A stretch of 64,000 nucleotides of DNA from Trichobilharzia szidati (taxonomy: Eukaryota; Platyhelminthes; Trematoda; Strigeidida; Schistosomatidae), in contig OX235273.1 in the NCBI GenBank assembly GCA_944472155.2, forward strand, positions 82,454,793 to 82,518,792. Reading direction: 5' to 3'. Each line of letters begins with the position of its first letter. The first letter of the stretch is position 1. This document shows positions 1 through 11,200 of the stretch, piece after piece. The notes below the pieces were generated by a model. That model was given only the letters and a program-made list of their open reading frames with translations. It had not been told where the DNA came from and made no database searches. The translations under genes were made by a program, and so were the position numbers.

Positions 1-397
1 GAAACTCCTCAATCAACTCAAGGTGACTCATAGATATTAAGATCTTGAAAAAAGGTGAATACTTCATTAAAGGAAGATTGGAATTTTGTACGTTGAATGA
101 ATTTCAAACTAGAACATTAGATGTTATTTGGATGTTTAATAGTCCTCTAGTTATTTGCAATCCATTAAAAATGTGTTCACTTCTATCTCATTCATGCAAT
201 CTGCTAAAATACTGACTATGTAAAGAGATACTGGTTATTAAAGTGTATAATAGTAATCAGTCATTTGGAGAAATCATTAGAATAATGTTTGAAGTGATGA
301 GTTATCAGATATACTTGTGATTTAAGTGGTAATCTCAACTTCATTGCTAAGATACCTGAGTAAATCCTATGTGAATAAAGCAAGAACAATAGTTTTT

Positions 398-447
398 GCA
401 GAATAAAATGGTACCATCATTTATTTCGTCGGCTTCTCATCAGCTGC
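398..447 (-). ncRNA. hammerhead ribozyme motif in PLE-1 terminus
   Basis: On the minus strand: GCAG, then CTGATGAG (443-436), a short stem II region, GAAA, an AT-rich stem III around the palindrome ATGGTACCAT, then ATT and CTGC. GCAG/CTGC can form stem I and UAAA/UUUA stem III, with cleavage expected after ATT. Stem II is very short and not convincing by eye. PLEs are known to carry minimal type I hammerheads in their terminal repeats. Activity is inferred. Confidence 0.65.
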
Positions 448-655
448 TTACAGCTCAAAGACATTATTAAGTTTATCTACAGAAACATTCTTAACATACT
501 TGCACAGAGTTCATTTTTCAACAAAAAATCAGTCAGTCAAAATATGCATGCAATGCTAATAATAATAAACACTTTATCCCAAGCAATAATAATCATACAG
601 AATGGAAACTTTTGGCATTACGTAATCAGATGAAAGAGATGATGAAAACATCCAG

Positions 656-1226
656 TTACCAGGGCAAAGAAAGACTGATAACTGCTTCTTTCTGAACTCA
701 TAAATCGGGTTTCAGGTGCTTGTTGGAGATTGCTTCGGCAAACTTAAGGAGAATTGAACTCTTTCGCCTATTGATAATTTTGAACGATCTTGTGACGTCC
801 ACCTCATGACCCTTGTCAAGGAGGTGCTTAACAATGGCAGTGTTGAAAGCATTTGTTCCTTTGAAACATAGGCTTTTTGGTATATGTCCAGAAAATCGTA
901 GATATGCCCTTCTTTCTGTTCTTCCAATGTAAATTTGTATACATAGTTGGAGTTAACATGAGAAGGATATCTGTCGACTTTTGATTGCACCAAGGAGCAT
1001 GTTGTTCGATAGATGGGAACCAGCTTAGCTGCAGAATAGGCTCTGGTTAGTGTCGTCCTCAATCTTCTGTTGACAATTGCTGTAATATTTTCACCTTTAA
1101 AATCAAGTTGAATGAAGATGGGCTTTTTTTCCCACTGTGATTTGTTTGGCATTTGAGCCTTCACATCTTCCGTACTTATTAATAAACCTATGAGGGTAAC
1201 CGTTGTTTTCCAACATCTTTTCGAGA
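656..1226 (-). pseudogene. PLE-1 C-terminal fragment with damaged GIY-YIG domain
   Basis: Minus-strand translation matches the last part of the intact PLE-1 protein at 6351-8726: linker (LDFKGENI.., [20 protein letters not shown]) and C-terminal region. An extra base near the EKKP segment shifts the frame. Right after VYKFT about 20 bases are missing that in the intact copy encode the Cys-rich turn and YIG part of the GIY-YIG nuclease, and downstream codons are read out of frame. It cannot encode a working nuclease. The original stop, after a Pro-Trp end, is at 656-658. Confidence 0.8.
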
Positions 1227-1449
1227 AATTAGAGGAAGAATTTATGTTTCTTTGCCCTGGTAACTGGATGTTTTCATCTTCTCTTTCATATGATTACGTA
1301 ACGCCAAAAGATTCCATTCTGTATGATTATTATTATTAGCATTGCATGCATATATTATTATTATAATATTGACTGACTGATATTTTGTTTAAAAATGAAC
1401 TCTGTACAAGTATGTTAAGAATGTTTCTGTAGATAAACTTAATAATGTC

Positions 1450-1502
1450 AGCTCATGATGAAATCCTCCATGCAATCAAACAAAATTCCCTACAAAACCA
1501 AT
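1450..1502 (+). mobile_element. severely 5'-truncated SINE-B tail inside PLE-1
   Basis: This segment matches the 3' tail of SINE-B (gtcagctcatgatgaaatcc ... ccctacaaaaccaatactt, compare 60980-61050). It is bounded by an exact 13-bp duplication, acttaataatgtc, at 1437-1449 and 1503-1515, which interrupts otherwise continuous PLE-1 terminal sequence. It is therefore a separate later insertion of about 53 bp. Confidence 0.75.
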
Positions 1503-1527
1503 ACTTAATAATGTCTTTGAGCTGTAA

Positions 1528-1577
1528 GCAGCTGATGAGAAGCCAACGAAATAAATGATGGTACCATTTTATTCTGC
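1528..1577 (+). ncRNA. hammerhead ribozyme motif, plus-strand PLE-1 terminus
   Basis: GCAG, CTGATGAG (1532-1539), GAAA (1548-1551), the ATGGTACCAT palindrome and ATT followed by CTGC. In this copy stem III can extend to AUAAA/UUUAU. It is the inverted counterpart of the motif at 398-447. Confidence 0.65.
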
Positions 1578-1640
1578 AAAAACTGTTGTTCTTGCTTTAT
1601 TCAAATTCATAAAGGAGAATAAATGTATGAAGTAAACCCT

Positions 1641-2099
1641 GTTTAACTGTCCACATACTTTTTCCACCAAAAGTTGAATAATATCAGCTAGGGACTAGAT
1701 GTACTCTGAAATCAGAGAAGTTCTTACAAATCTAGCTCTGAAATGACTAGTTTTCACTAAACTTTCACTTACAGACTCTTGATTGGATAACTCGGCTGTA
1801 AATGATTACACCTGGGAATACTGTTTATTTTATTAAAGTGTAAATTCCTTATAAATTAAACGCTTAAATTTGAGTTTCAAATAATGAATACTAGATTCGA
1901 GCTTGAAGCAATCTACTGTAGTATTATGAGACTGTGGATCGCAGGTGTGGAAGTGAAAGGCTATTTGTATTACGTAAGTGAATTGAATACAGAAATGAAG
2001 TGGTAAATGAGCTTCATTATATTATCGTATGAATCATAAGTTTTATTGGAAAGGTAATTTTTTTAATCTTGTTAATAATAATAGTAATTTCAGACTTAC
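1641..2099. other. AT-rich sequence downstream of the Rab G4 exon
   Basis: No gene or repeat recognised. By the gene model this is intronic sequence after the donor at 2099-2098. No G5 (SA-K) exon was found between 1 and 2099, so the 3' end of the Rab gene probably lies outside the window. Confidence 0.4.
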
Positions 2100-2219
2100 T
2101 CTTGCTAATTTACCACCTGTTGCATAGCTAACACATTTATTCCCTTGCCACTCCTTTTGCTCTTTTAAATCCTTCTTATTACCAATTATAGCAATAGGTA
2201 TTTGTTTACCAGCGTTCTC
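2100..2219 (-). CDS. Rab exon with G4 motif NKKD
   Basis: Exactly 40 codons, phase 0 to phase 0, acceptor ctaatag and donor gtaagt. Encodes a strand ending [10 protein letters not shown], the guanine-specificity motif of Ras/Rab proteins, then a polar helix ([10 protein letters not shown]) and ATGGKLAR. It follows directly in frame from the exon at 10386-10500. The next exon should carry the G5 SA(K/L) motif and is not in the window. Confidence 0.88.
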
Positions 2220-5200
2220 CTATTAGAAAAGAAATGTAAGGCAGAAATATGAAACTATAGTATTAATATTTCGTATTTTTACAAATTTATTCATAGTCTG
2301 TTTTAGAATTCAGACTATATTATCTTTGTAAATAGTGTGTTACCCAACAGCCACTGATTAACCTTGGAATTTGGGAAAAGGCTGCAACATTTTTGTGAGG
2401 ATAGACATTACTATTAGACTGCCTAAATGTTAATTTAATGGGTAAAGTGGTATTTGAACTCTCTACACTCAATGATTAGAAGTCTAGCGCCTAAATCAGT
2501 AAACCAAAGGATCGTTCTTTCTGTATTAGCTATCAAAATTATCATATCTGAAACAATTCTTGTAATCTAAATGAATTTTTAATAATATAGAGGTACTCTT
2601 TAGAAATAAGAACAAATAGTCTAACGAAGAGACTCTTTTCAGCAATATCATTCACAAAGATGTCCACTGGACACCAGTGAAATAATTAGGAGCTTGACAT
2701 TCTGTCTAGAACGTAATTATTTTACATTTAAAGAGAGTTTATATGGACAGACAAATGGTGTTGCTATGGGTTCACCAGTCTCCCCAATAGTCGCTGACCT
2801 TTTCATGAATAGATTCGAAAATAACATCTTTTCAAGCATACTCACTCCTAAAATATGGTTAAGATATGTAGATGATACTTTTGTAGTACTAAAACGAGAT
2901 CTACACATTTCATTCCTGGAGAAAATAAACTGTGTATCTCCCAGAATCCAGTTCACTTCGGAAGCAGAATCTGATATCGGTGAACTACCATTTCTAGACT
3001 GCCTAGTTAAGAGAAGGGAAAACGGACATTTTAGTATATCCATATTCAGGAAGAAAACCCACTCCAATAAATATTTAGACTTCAGATCATCACACCCCAT
3101 CAGCGCAAAGATTTCAGTTGTTTCAAGTCTTAGACGAGTACACTCTTTGATGTTAACGGATGAGAAAGAAAAAGAAGAAGAAATATTAAACATTACTGAA
3201 ACTCTCAAGCAAAACAACTACCCAAGGAACTTCATCAACAAAATCAACACAGACATTAAGTATGGTCGAAAACGCATTCCGAAAACATGGACCTCAACAG
3301 TCGTCATTCCATATAGAGCAGAGACGTCAGACGATATCAGAAGAGTACTCAATCAGCTCGACATTAGAGTTTTCTTCAAAACATCAGACACACTACGAAA
3401 CAACCTTGTCCATATAAAAGACCAAATCCCTAAAGATTCTCTATCTAATTGTGTCTATAAAATAAAATGCTTGGAATGTGATGCGATATACATCGGACAA
3501 ACATCTCGAGAAATCAAAATCAGAAGAAATGAACACCGTAGAGCATCTGTTCGACCACCGAGAAATCCGGTTGAACTAGAAAAACTTGAAAAATCATCAG
3601 CCATAGGTCTACACGCTATAGAATCAGGACAAAATTGATTTTGACAATATTGAAATTATCCAGAAAACTTCAGAAATCACAAAGAACGTCTAATATCAGA
3701 AGCACTTCATATCAAGTGGAATCCAAATTGTCTGAATAGGAATGATGGACTAAAACAGAATCTGACCTGGTTACAACACCTCCCTCCCCCATGAAGTGAC
3801 AAAATCAACACGAATGTGATAAGCAATATCATTATATAAACACACGCTGTTTTATAATTTTACACACTTATCAAATCCAACAATCTACACTTGGTTTTGT
3901 TATCTTTACCAATTGGCCAACTTGACAACGAAAAATGACCCCATACTGACGAACGATGATCAAGTTAGTAAACTTTGTTTTGATACCATAACAGATGTAC
4001 TATTACCTTTGTTATTTGGTTTAGTGATCTTCATTGTTATTTTGACTTTCAATATGTCCCTTTTAACTTGACCTAAGTCTATTTTCTCACCCCTTAACTC
4101 TTTGTTATATATATGCTGAGATTTTGTAAATTCTGGTTTAATAATACTTTGATAAAGCTATTAGCAGCATTAAATAGCGAAACGTCAGTAAAAACAGCAA
4201 TATCGTTTTGTTTTTCATTCATTGGGAAATACAAAAACCTTTAGTATAATGAATCATTCAGTTAACCATATATTTCTCCATTTATACATGGTTACTTTTT
4301 TCTCTGTCTGTGTTTATACTCATTAGAACCGTCATCATGATATATACGGTGGTCATTTAATTATACGCCAGTGACATGTATTATGAATTTGAATAAAGCA
4401 AGAACGAAGGTGGTTTGTGCAGAATAATATGGTACCATCATTTATTTCGTAGGCTTCTCATCAGCTGCTTACAGCCTAAATACATAATGAGGTTTGCGTA
4501 CAGAAAAGTTTTAACATACTTGCAAATTTTTACATGTTGCCAGTTGACATAAAGTTCCACAGTAAGTGAACAGTGCTCAGAAAATTGCGCTTATATAGTT
4601 TTTACACATGCAGTTCAAGTTTAAACAAAATAGATGTATGCATAAAATGGTAAAGGAGTTACGTAATAAAGACGAAATATGAGTTAGATACAGAGTGACT
4701 AAGAAATTAGGTAACAATGTACTGAGTTCAACTCAAATCATAGAAACAAGAGACAGGCAAAATTACAGAATATAAAAGGGGTGAGGTTAAAAACAAAGAT
4801 TACGTAATCAGATGAGAGAATAAAGACATTCAGTTACCAGGGCAAAGAGAGATTAATAACTGCTTCTTTCTGAACACATAAATCTGGTTTCAAGCGTTTG
4901 ATAGAGATTGCTTCGGCAAACTTGAGGAGAATGGAACTCCTTTGTCTATTGATAATTTTAAAGGATTTCTCGATTTCTACCTCATGACCCGTGTCGAGAA
5001 GATGTCTAGTGATAGCGCTGCTATAAGAGTTTGTTCCCTTGAGACGTAGGCTTCTTGGCACATGTTCAGAAAATCGGAGGTGTGCCCTTCTTTCTGTTCT
5101 CCCAATGTAACTGCTCCCGCAGATACACGTAAATTTGTATACACAGTTGGAGTTAACATGAGAAGGGTATCTATCGACTTTTGACTGCACCAAAGAGCAT

Positions 5201-8200
5201 GTTGTTCGATGGACGGGAACCAACTTAGCTGCAGGATAGGCTCTGGCTAGTGATGTTCTCAGTCTTCTGTTGACCATTTCTGCAATGTTTTCACCTTTAA
5301 AATCTAGTTGAATGAAGACAGGCTTTTTTTCAACTGTGATTTGTTTGGTATTTGAGTCTTCACATCTTCCATATTTGTTTATGAATCTTTGAGGGTAACC
5401 GTTATTTTTCAGCACCTTTTCGAGGAACATAAATTCTTCCTCTAGTTTCTCTGTAGAGCATATTCTCCTTGCTCTATAGTACAGAGTCTTGACTAGTGCT
5501 CGTTTATAGCTATTTGGACAAAAGCTATTAAAATGTAAGTATTGTCCATTCCATGTAGGTTTTCGGTAAATTGACCTCTGGAGATTACCATCTTCTAGGC
5601 GTTGCATGGCGATGTCAAGGAAATGGAACTTCCCGTCATTTTCATGTTCCATGGTAAATACAATATTTGTATGTGCTTTGTTGAATAGGCTGAGGAGGTA
5701 GGAGGCATGACTGTCGTTTTTGCATACTACAAATGTGTCATCGACATATCGACAATAGGAAGTTGTTTGATCGATTGCATGCTTCAACTTTGTTTTCTCA
5801 AGGTTTGACATGAAGATATCTGCTAGAACAGGGCTAAGTGGACTGCCCATGGCTACGCCATCTATTTGTCGGTAAAGAGTGTTATCAAACTGGAATTGTA
5901 CATCCATGGTACACATTAGCAGTAGGCGTTTGAATTCTGACTCTGGTAGTGGAAGTAGATCAGAATGTTGACAAATGATTTCAATGGTTTCATTGATTGG
6001 GATCATTGTGAACAAGGAGGTTGCATCAAATGAGACCATGAACTTATTTAAAACGTTCATATGATTCACGCTTTCGGCGAAATGAAATGAGTCTTTTATG
6101 GTATGCACGGCTAGACGTCGGCGAATGGGTTCCAACTTCTCCGCAAGCCAACGGGCAACCTTATGTTGAGGAGAGTTGATCATCGAAAGTATTGGTCTTA
6201 GAGGGACTTCTTTCTTGTGTATCTTTGGAAGGCCATACATATATGTAAGCAGCTGATGAGAAGCCTACGAAATAAATGATGGTACCATATTATTCTGCAC
6301 AAACCACCTTCGTTCTTGCTTTATTCAAATTCATCAAGGGGAATAAATGCATGAAGTTTCTCAAAAATCGCCTCCCCGCAGAATCTTTCAAGTCACTGGA
6401 TCGTTTGGTGACAATTCGTTGCAGAATATCCAGAGAAGTGACTCGAATAAAATTTTACGATGAATGCTTGCAGTCGCACTGCTTTCCTCGCCATCTCATG
6501 AAGTCACTACGTACTTGCAAATTACCGCCCTCCCTCAGAAACCTTCGACGTATAACGAAATCGCATATTGAATCAACAGAGTCTCTGATTTCAAAATTGA
6601 GAACTGAAGCCCGATCCTTTGATGCTGTCGTCAATAATTTAAATTTAGTATGCCGAATCAAATTCATCAATTTCATTCAAGAGCTGCAACAGAAAACATG
6701 TGCAGATTTCTATAAAACTCTGTCGAAATCCCTGACGAAGGAGAAACTATGTGACGTCTTCCCAGAAAATCCTGAGGAGTTTGTGTATAATCTGTCGAGT
6801 TTGAATTTAAGCCGCATTGAAATGGAAGCACTTTCCCTCGGATTCAACTTCCATATCCCGAATAACTTTATCAACAGAACCGATGTCGCAGCTCAATTCG
6901 AAAACCTATTCTATCAGCTGAATGACCTTACTCCAGTTGATGAGGACAGGAAGAGCTGGTTCAAATCTAAGTTGGTCGACGTTGCAAATCAATATCTCAT
7001 TTCACCAACATCATATTCCAAATTCCTCTCTGAAGAACATCGAAAGGCATTGAAATCTCTCAGAAATAATGACAAAATCGTCATACTGCGACCTGACAAA
7101 GGCTCAGGAGTGGTACTGATGGATAAAGATGACTACATCGCAAGAATGAAAACTCTGCTGAATGACCCATTGAGGTTTAAAGTCGACGACTGCCAGAAAG
7201 ACAAGACAGATGCAACTGAAAAACGCATCACCAATGTACTGAGAGATCTTCTAAAAAAGAATTTGATTGACAACAACACGTACAATGAATTAAAGCCCAG
7301 AGGGTCCCGCTTGCCATATATGTATGGCCTTCCAAAGATACACAAGAAAGAAGTCCCTCTAAGACCAATACTTTCGATGATCAACTCTCCTCAACATAAG
7401 GTTGCCCGTTGGCTTGCGGAGAAGTTGGAACCCATTCGCCGACGTCTAGCCGTGCATACCATAAAAGACTCATTTCATTTCGCCGAAAGCGTGAATCATA
7501 TGAACGTTTTAAATAAGTTCATGGTCTCATTTGATGCAACCTCCTTGTTCACAATGATCCCAATCAATGAAACCATTGAAATCATTTGTCAACATTCTGA
7601 TCTACTTCCACTACCAGAGTCAGAATTCAAACGCCTACTGCTAATGTGTACCATGGATGTACAATTCCAGTTTGATAACACTCTTTACCGACAAATAGAT
7701 GGCGTAGCCATGGGCAGTCCACTTAGCCCTGTTCTAGCAGATATCTTCATGTCAAACCTTGAGAAAACAAAGTTGAAGCATGCAATCGATCAAACAACTT
7801 CCTATTGTCGATATGTCGATGACACATTTGTAGTATGCAAAAACGACAGTCATGCCTCCTACCTACTCAGCCTATTCAACAAAGCACATACAAATATTGT
7901 ATTTACCATGGAACATGAAAATGACGGGAAGTTCCATTTCCTTGACATCGCCATGCAACGCCTAGAAGATGGTAATCTCCAGAGGTCAATTTACCGAAAA
8001 CCTACATGGAATGGACAATACTTACATTTTAATAGCTTTTGTCCAAATAGCTATAAACGAGCACTAGTCAAGACTCTGTACTATAGAGCAAGGAGAATAT
8101 GCTCTACAGAGAAACTAGAGGAAGAATTTATGTTCCTCGAAAAGGTGCTGAAAAATAACGGTTACCCTCAAAGATTCATAAACAAATATGGAAGATGTGA

Positions 8201-11200
8201 AGACTCAAATACCAAACAAATCACAGTTGAAAAAAAGCCTGTCTTCATTCAACTAGATTTTAAAGGTGAAAACATTGCAGAAATGGTCAACAGAAGACTG
8301 AGAACATCACTAGCCAGAGCCTATCCTGCAGCTAAGTTGGTTCCCGTCCATCGAACAACATGCTCTTTGGTGCAGTCAAAAGTCGATAGATACCCTTCTC
8401 ATGTTAACTCCAACTGTGTATACAAATTTACGTGTATCTGCGGGAGCAGTTACATTGGGAGAACAGAAAGAAGGGCACACCTCCGATTTTCTGAACATGT
8501 GCCAAGAAGCCTACGTCTCAAGGGAACAAACTCTTATAGCAGCGCTATCACTAGACATCTTCTCGACACGGGTCATGAGGTAGAAATCGAGAAATCCTTT
8601 AAAATTATCAATAGACAAAGGAGTTCCATTCTCCTCAAGTTTGCCGAAGCAATCTCTATCAAACGCTTGAAACCAGATTTATGTGTTCAGAAAGAAGCAG
8701 TTATTAATCTCTCTTTGCCCTGGTAACTGAATGTCTTTATTCTCTCATCTGATTACGTAATCTTTGTTTTTAACCTCACCCCCTTTTATATTCTGTAATT
8801 TTGCCTGTCTCTTGTTTCTATGATTTGAGTTGAACTCAGTACATTGTTACCTAATTTCTTAGTCACTCTGTATCTAACTCATATTTCGTCTTTATTACGT
8901 AACTCCTTTACCATTTTATGCATACATCTATTTTGTTTAAACTTGAACTGCATGTGTAAAAACTATATAAGCGCAATTTTCTGAGCACTGTTCACTTACT
9001 GTGGAACTTTATGTCAACTGGCAACATGTAAAAATTTGCAAGTATGTTAAAACTTTTCTGTACGCAAACCTCATTATGTATTTAGGCTGTAAGCAGCTGA
9101 TGAGAAGCCTACGAAATAAATGATGGTACCATATTATTCTGCACAAACCACCTTCGTTCTTGCTTTATTCAAATTCATCAAGGGGAATAAATGCATGAAG
9201 TTTCTCAAAAAACATGTATTATGCTATATTTTAGCCTTCCCTTAAATCATTCATTGCTGCATTATTCCAAGCTATTCCAAAGAAAATAACCTTCAAAAGA
9301 TGAATGAATTCTTTCTTGAAGTAAGGGAAATGCTTTACTAATATATGCATAAATATCCTGAAATTCATTTTAGATACATTGAAAAGTTGTTTACTTAATC
9401 TCATATAGCACCATTTAGATTATAAGACATTATAGGTTCTATCTTTAATCTATGATATATTTTAATTATTATTATTGTTTCCTTTAATTCCTAGAGGAAC
9501 ATAGGGCTTCAGCCGTGCGTCTCCATTGCGTTCGGTTCTCTGCTAGAGTCTTCACCTGGCTCCAAGTCTGCCCACACGTTTTCATCTCCTCTTCACATGA
9601 CCTCCTCTAAATCACCCTTGCACTGACGACCAAATCGCCGCTTCCCTTTCGGGTTCCACTCGAGCAATGGCTTGTCTAGTGATGTCACTTGATGGTTTGT
9701 TTCCTCAGACTAAGGCCGGCCAATCCATCTCCATTTCTTCCTGCCTATTTGTTTCACAATCGGTTCCTGATTGGTTCGATCCCATTAAGTATGGTCGAAA
9801 ACGCATTCCGAAAATATGGACCTCAACAGTCGTCATTCCATATAGAGCAGAGACGTCAGACGACTTTTATTTATTTATTTATTTTAATAAGGTGTTGAAT
9901 AAAATCCTATTACTTTAGCATGTATTGGATCCTCAACGTCATACGTTCCTTTAAAGAGATTGACTCGAGATGTGTTACAATTTCGTCGCAGTTAGATTTT
10001 GAAATTAAGTAATATGCGAAGTAAACTTATAAAAATTTTGAGTGGGCTATAATGATGACTTTATTCTCTTTCTTAATGGCTGTTATGAATATTCCATGTA
10101 CTGAAGCTTCGTAAAGTGAAGTAGACTGAATATTGACTGGATATTGTTCAGTATTCCCCTTGTTTTATTACTTGATTACGTAAATTTCAATATCAGGTTA
10201 GTGGATTTAAAAAAAACAAAATTATAAAGACTTAAGTCTCCTATCAGGATTTCGAACTGTAGAACATTGTACAGATTACTTGAACCAACGCCTATACAAC
10301 AGATGATCTATGTCAGTAAAATGAAAATGATGAGTAGGAAAATGAAGTTGATTTTAGCGTTTTAAATGAATTGCAACCAACTCACTTCTATAATCGTAAT
10401 CCAGTCTCTAGTACTCATAAAGGAAAATTCTGAAGTACAGTCATAGACCAAAAGAATACCATCTGCTTTTCTATAAAAGCTTGCTGATACACTACGAAAT
10501 CTGTAAAAAGAAATGGTAACAAAATGAACAAATCAGGTAAGAAATTCTAAATGATTTTGTTTAAAAAAAAGAATAAGTAATTGGTATAATTTGAAATGAA
10601 TTGTGCAGTTGATTACTTCTTCGGGGAGTGATCTTTTTATCCGTTCATATAAGTCGCCTGGTTAGTTTGGCGGCACAGGGAAAGAGTAATATTAACTTGA
10701 TGATGTTTTCATAATAATTTATCCCTTATATCTGTATCAAAAAGTCTTAAAAATTTGAAGTCATGTTTAAGAACAAATGGGCAGGTAGTTGTTAACTTAT
10801 GTGAAAAACGCCTTGTGTATTTCAGCTAGATTTTGGAGTCATCTTCGAATAACTGTAGTTTACCGGTCCACAAAATATATTACAGCAAATGCGACGTAGG
10901 TTGAAGGTGTAGTGGCGAAGGAAGATAATCCTAGTTACCACAATCAAAGGGAAATATTGAATTCATTATGATATTTACTCTAGTCCTGTTCCTCTCCCTT
11001 AACTATCAGTTAATTTGAAATGGTGTATATCGCTTCAATTTAATGTATTGGTAAAATGCAGGGATAAAAGCCAGAAGGTACCAAAAGTTGGTAAGAAATT
11101 TCCAAGATGCTCTCAAATGAAGCAGAAGTCTATATGCACATTTATATTTGATGGTGGGACTGTCTGAGATTGTCTCGGGTTGGTGGAATAATATTCCTCC

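Larger units (their letters stand above)
369..1630. mobile_element. PLE-1 copy A, head-to-head truncated Penelope-like insertion
   Basis: The left part (372-1226) is a minus-strand 3' portion of PLE-1. The right part (about 1227-1630) repeats the 3' terminal region on the plus strand, so the terminal sequence occurs as an inverted repeat. The switch lies near 1225, where the minus-strand coding sequence is followed by a short plus-strand coding piece and then the 3' UTR. Flanks 359-368 (agtaaatcct) and 1631-1640 (agtaaaccct) match at 9 of 10 bases and are a candidate target duplication. Compared with copy B it is diverged and has lost most of the reverse transcriptase. Confidence 0.8.
4386..9211 (+). 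mobile_element. PLE-1 copy B, young full-length element with inverted 5' partial copy
   Basis: An exact 12-bp duplication, acatgtattatg, lies at 4374-4385 and 9212-9223, so the whole 4.8 kb integrated as one event. The left arm, 4386-6245, is a minus-strand partial copy. From about 6244 a complete plus-strand unit follows, with a terminal repeat at both its start (6244-6360) and end (about 9088-9211). The left arm is the reverse complement of roughly 7313-9175 with very few differences (for example one extra C near 8770), so its encoded protein is identical to the C-terminal 468 residues of the full copy. Near-identity and intact ORFs indicate recent activity. The left end also matches the element for a few bases into the TSD (microhomology). 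Confidence 0.93.

Noticed and set aside
2717..3217. Minus-strand frame of 166 codons over PLE-2
   Set aside because: Antisense shadow of the RT coding sequence.
8401..8583. Small plus frame inside PLE-1 (and its mirror at 4977-5159)
   Set aside because: Out-of-frame shadow of the GIY-YIG region.
4374..9223. Large inverted repeats as assembly artefacts
   Set aside because: The outer flanks carry exact target duplications and the arms differ by small indels, which an artificial fold-back would not give. Long-read support is still needed.
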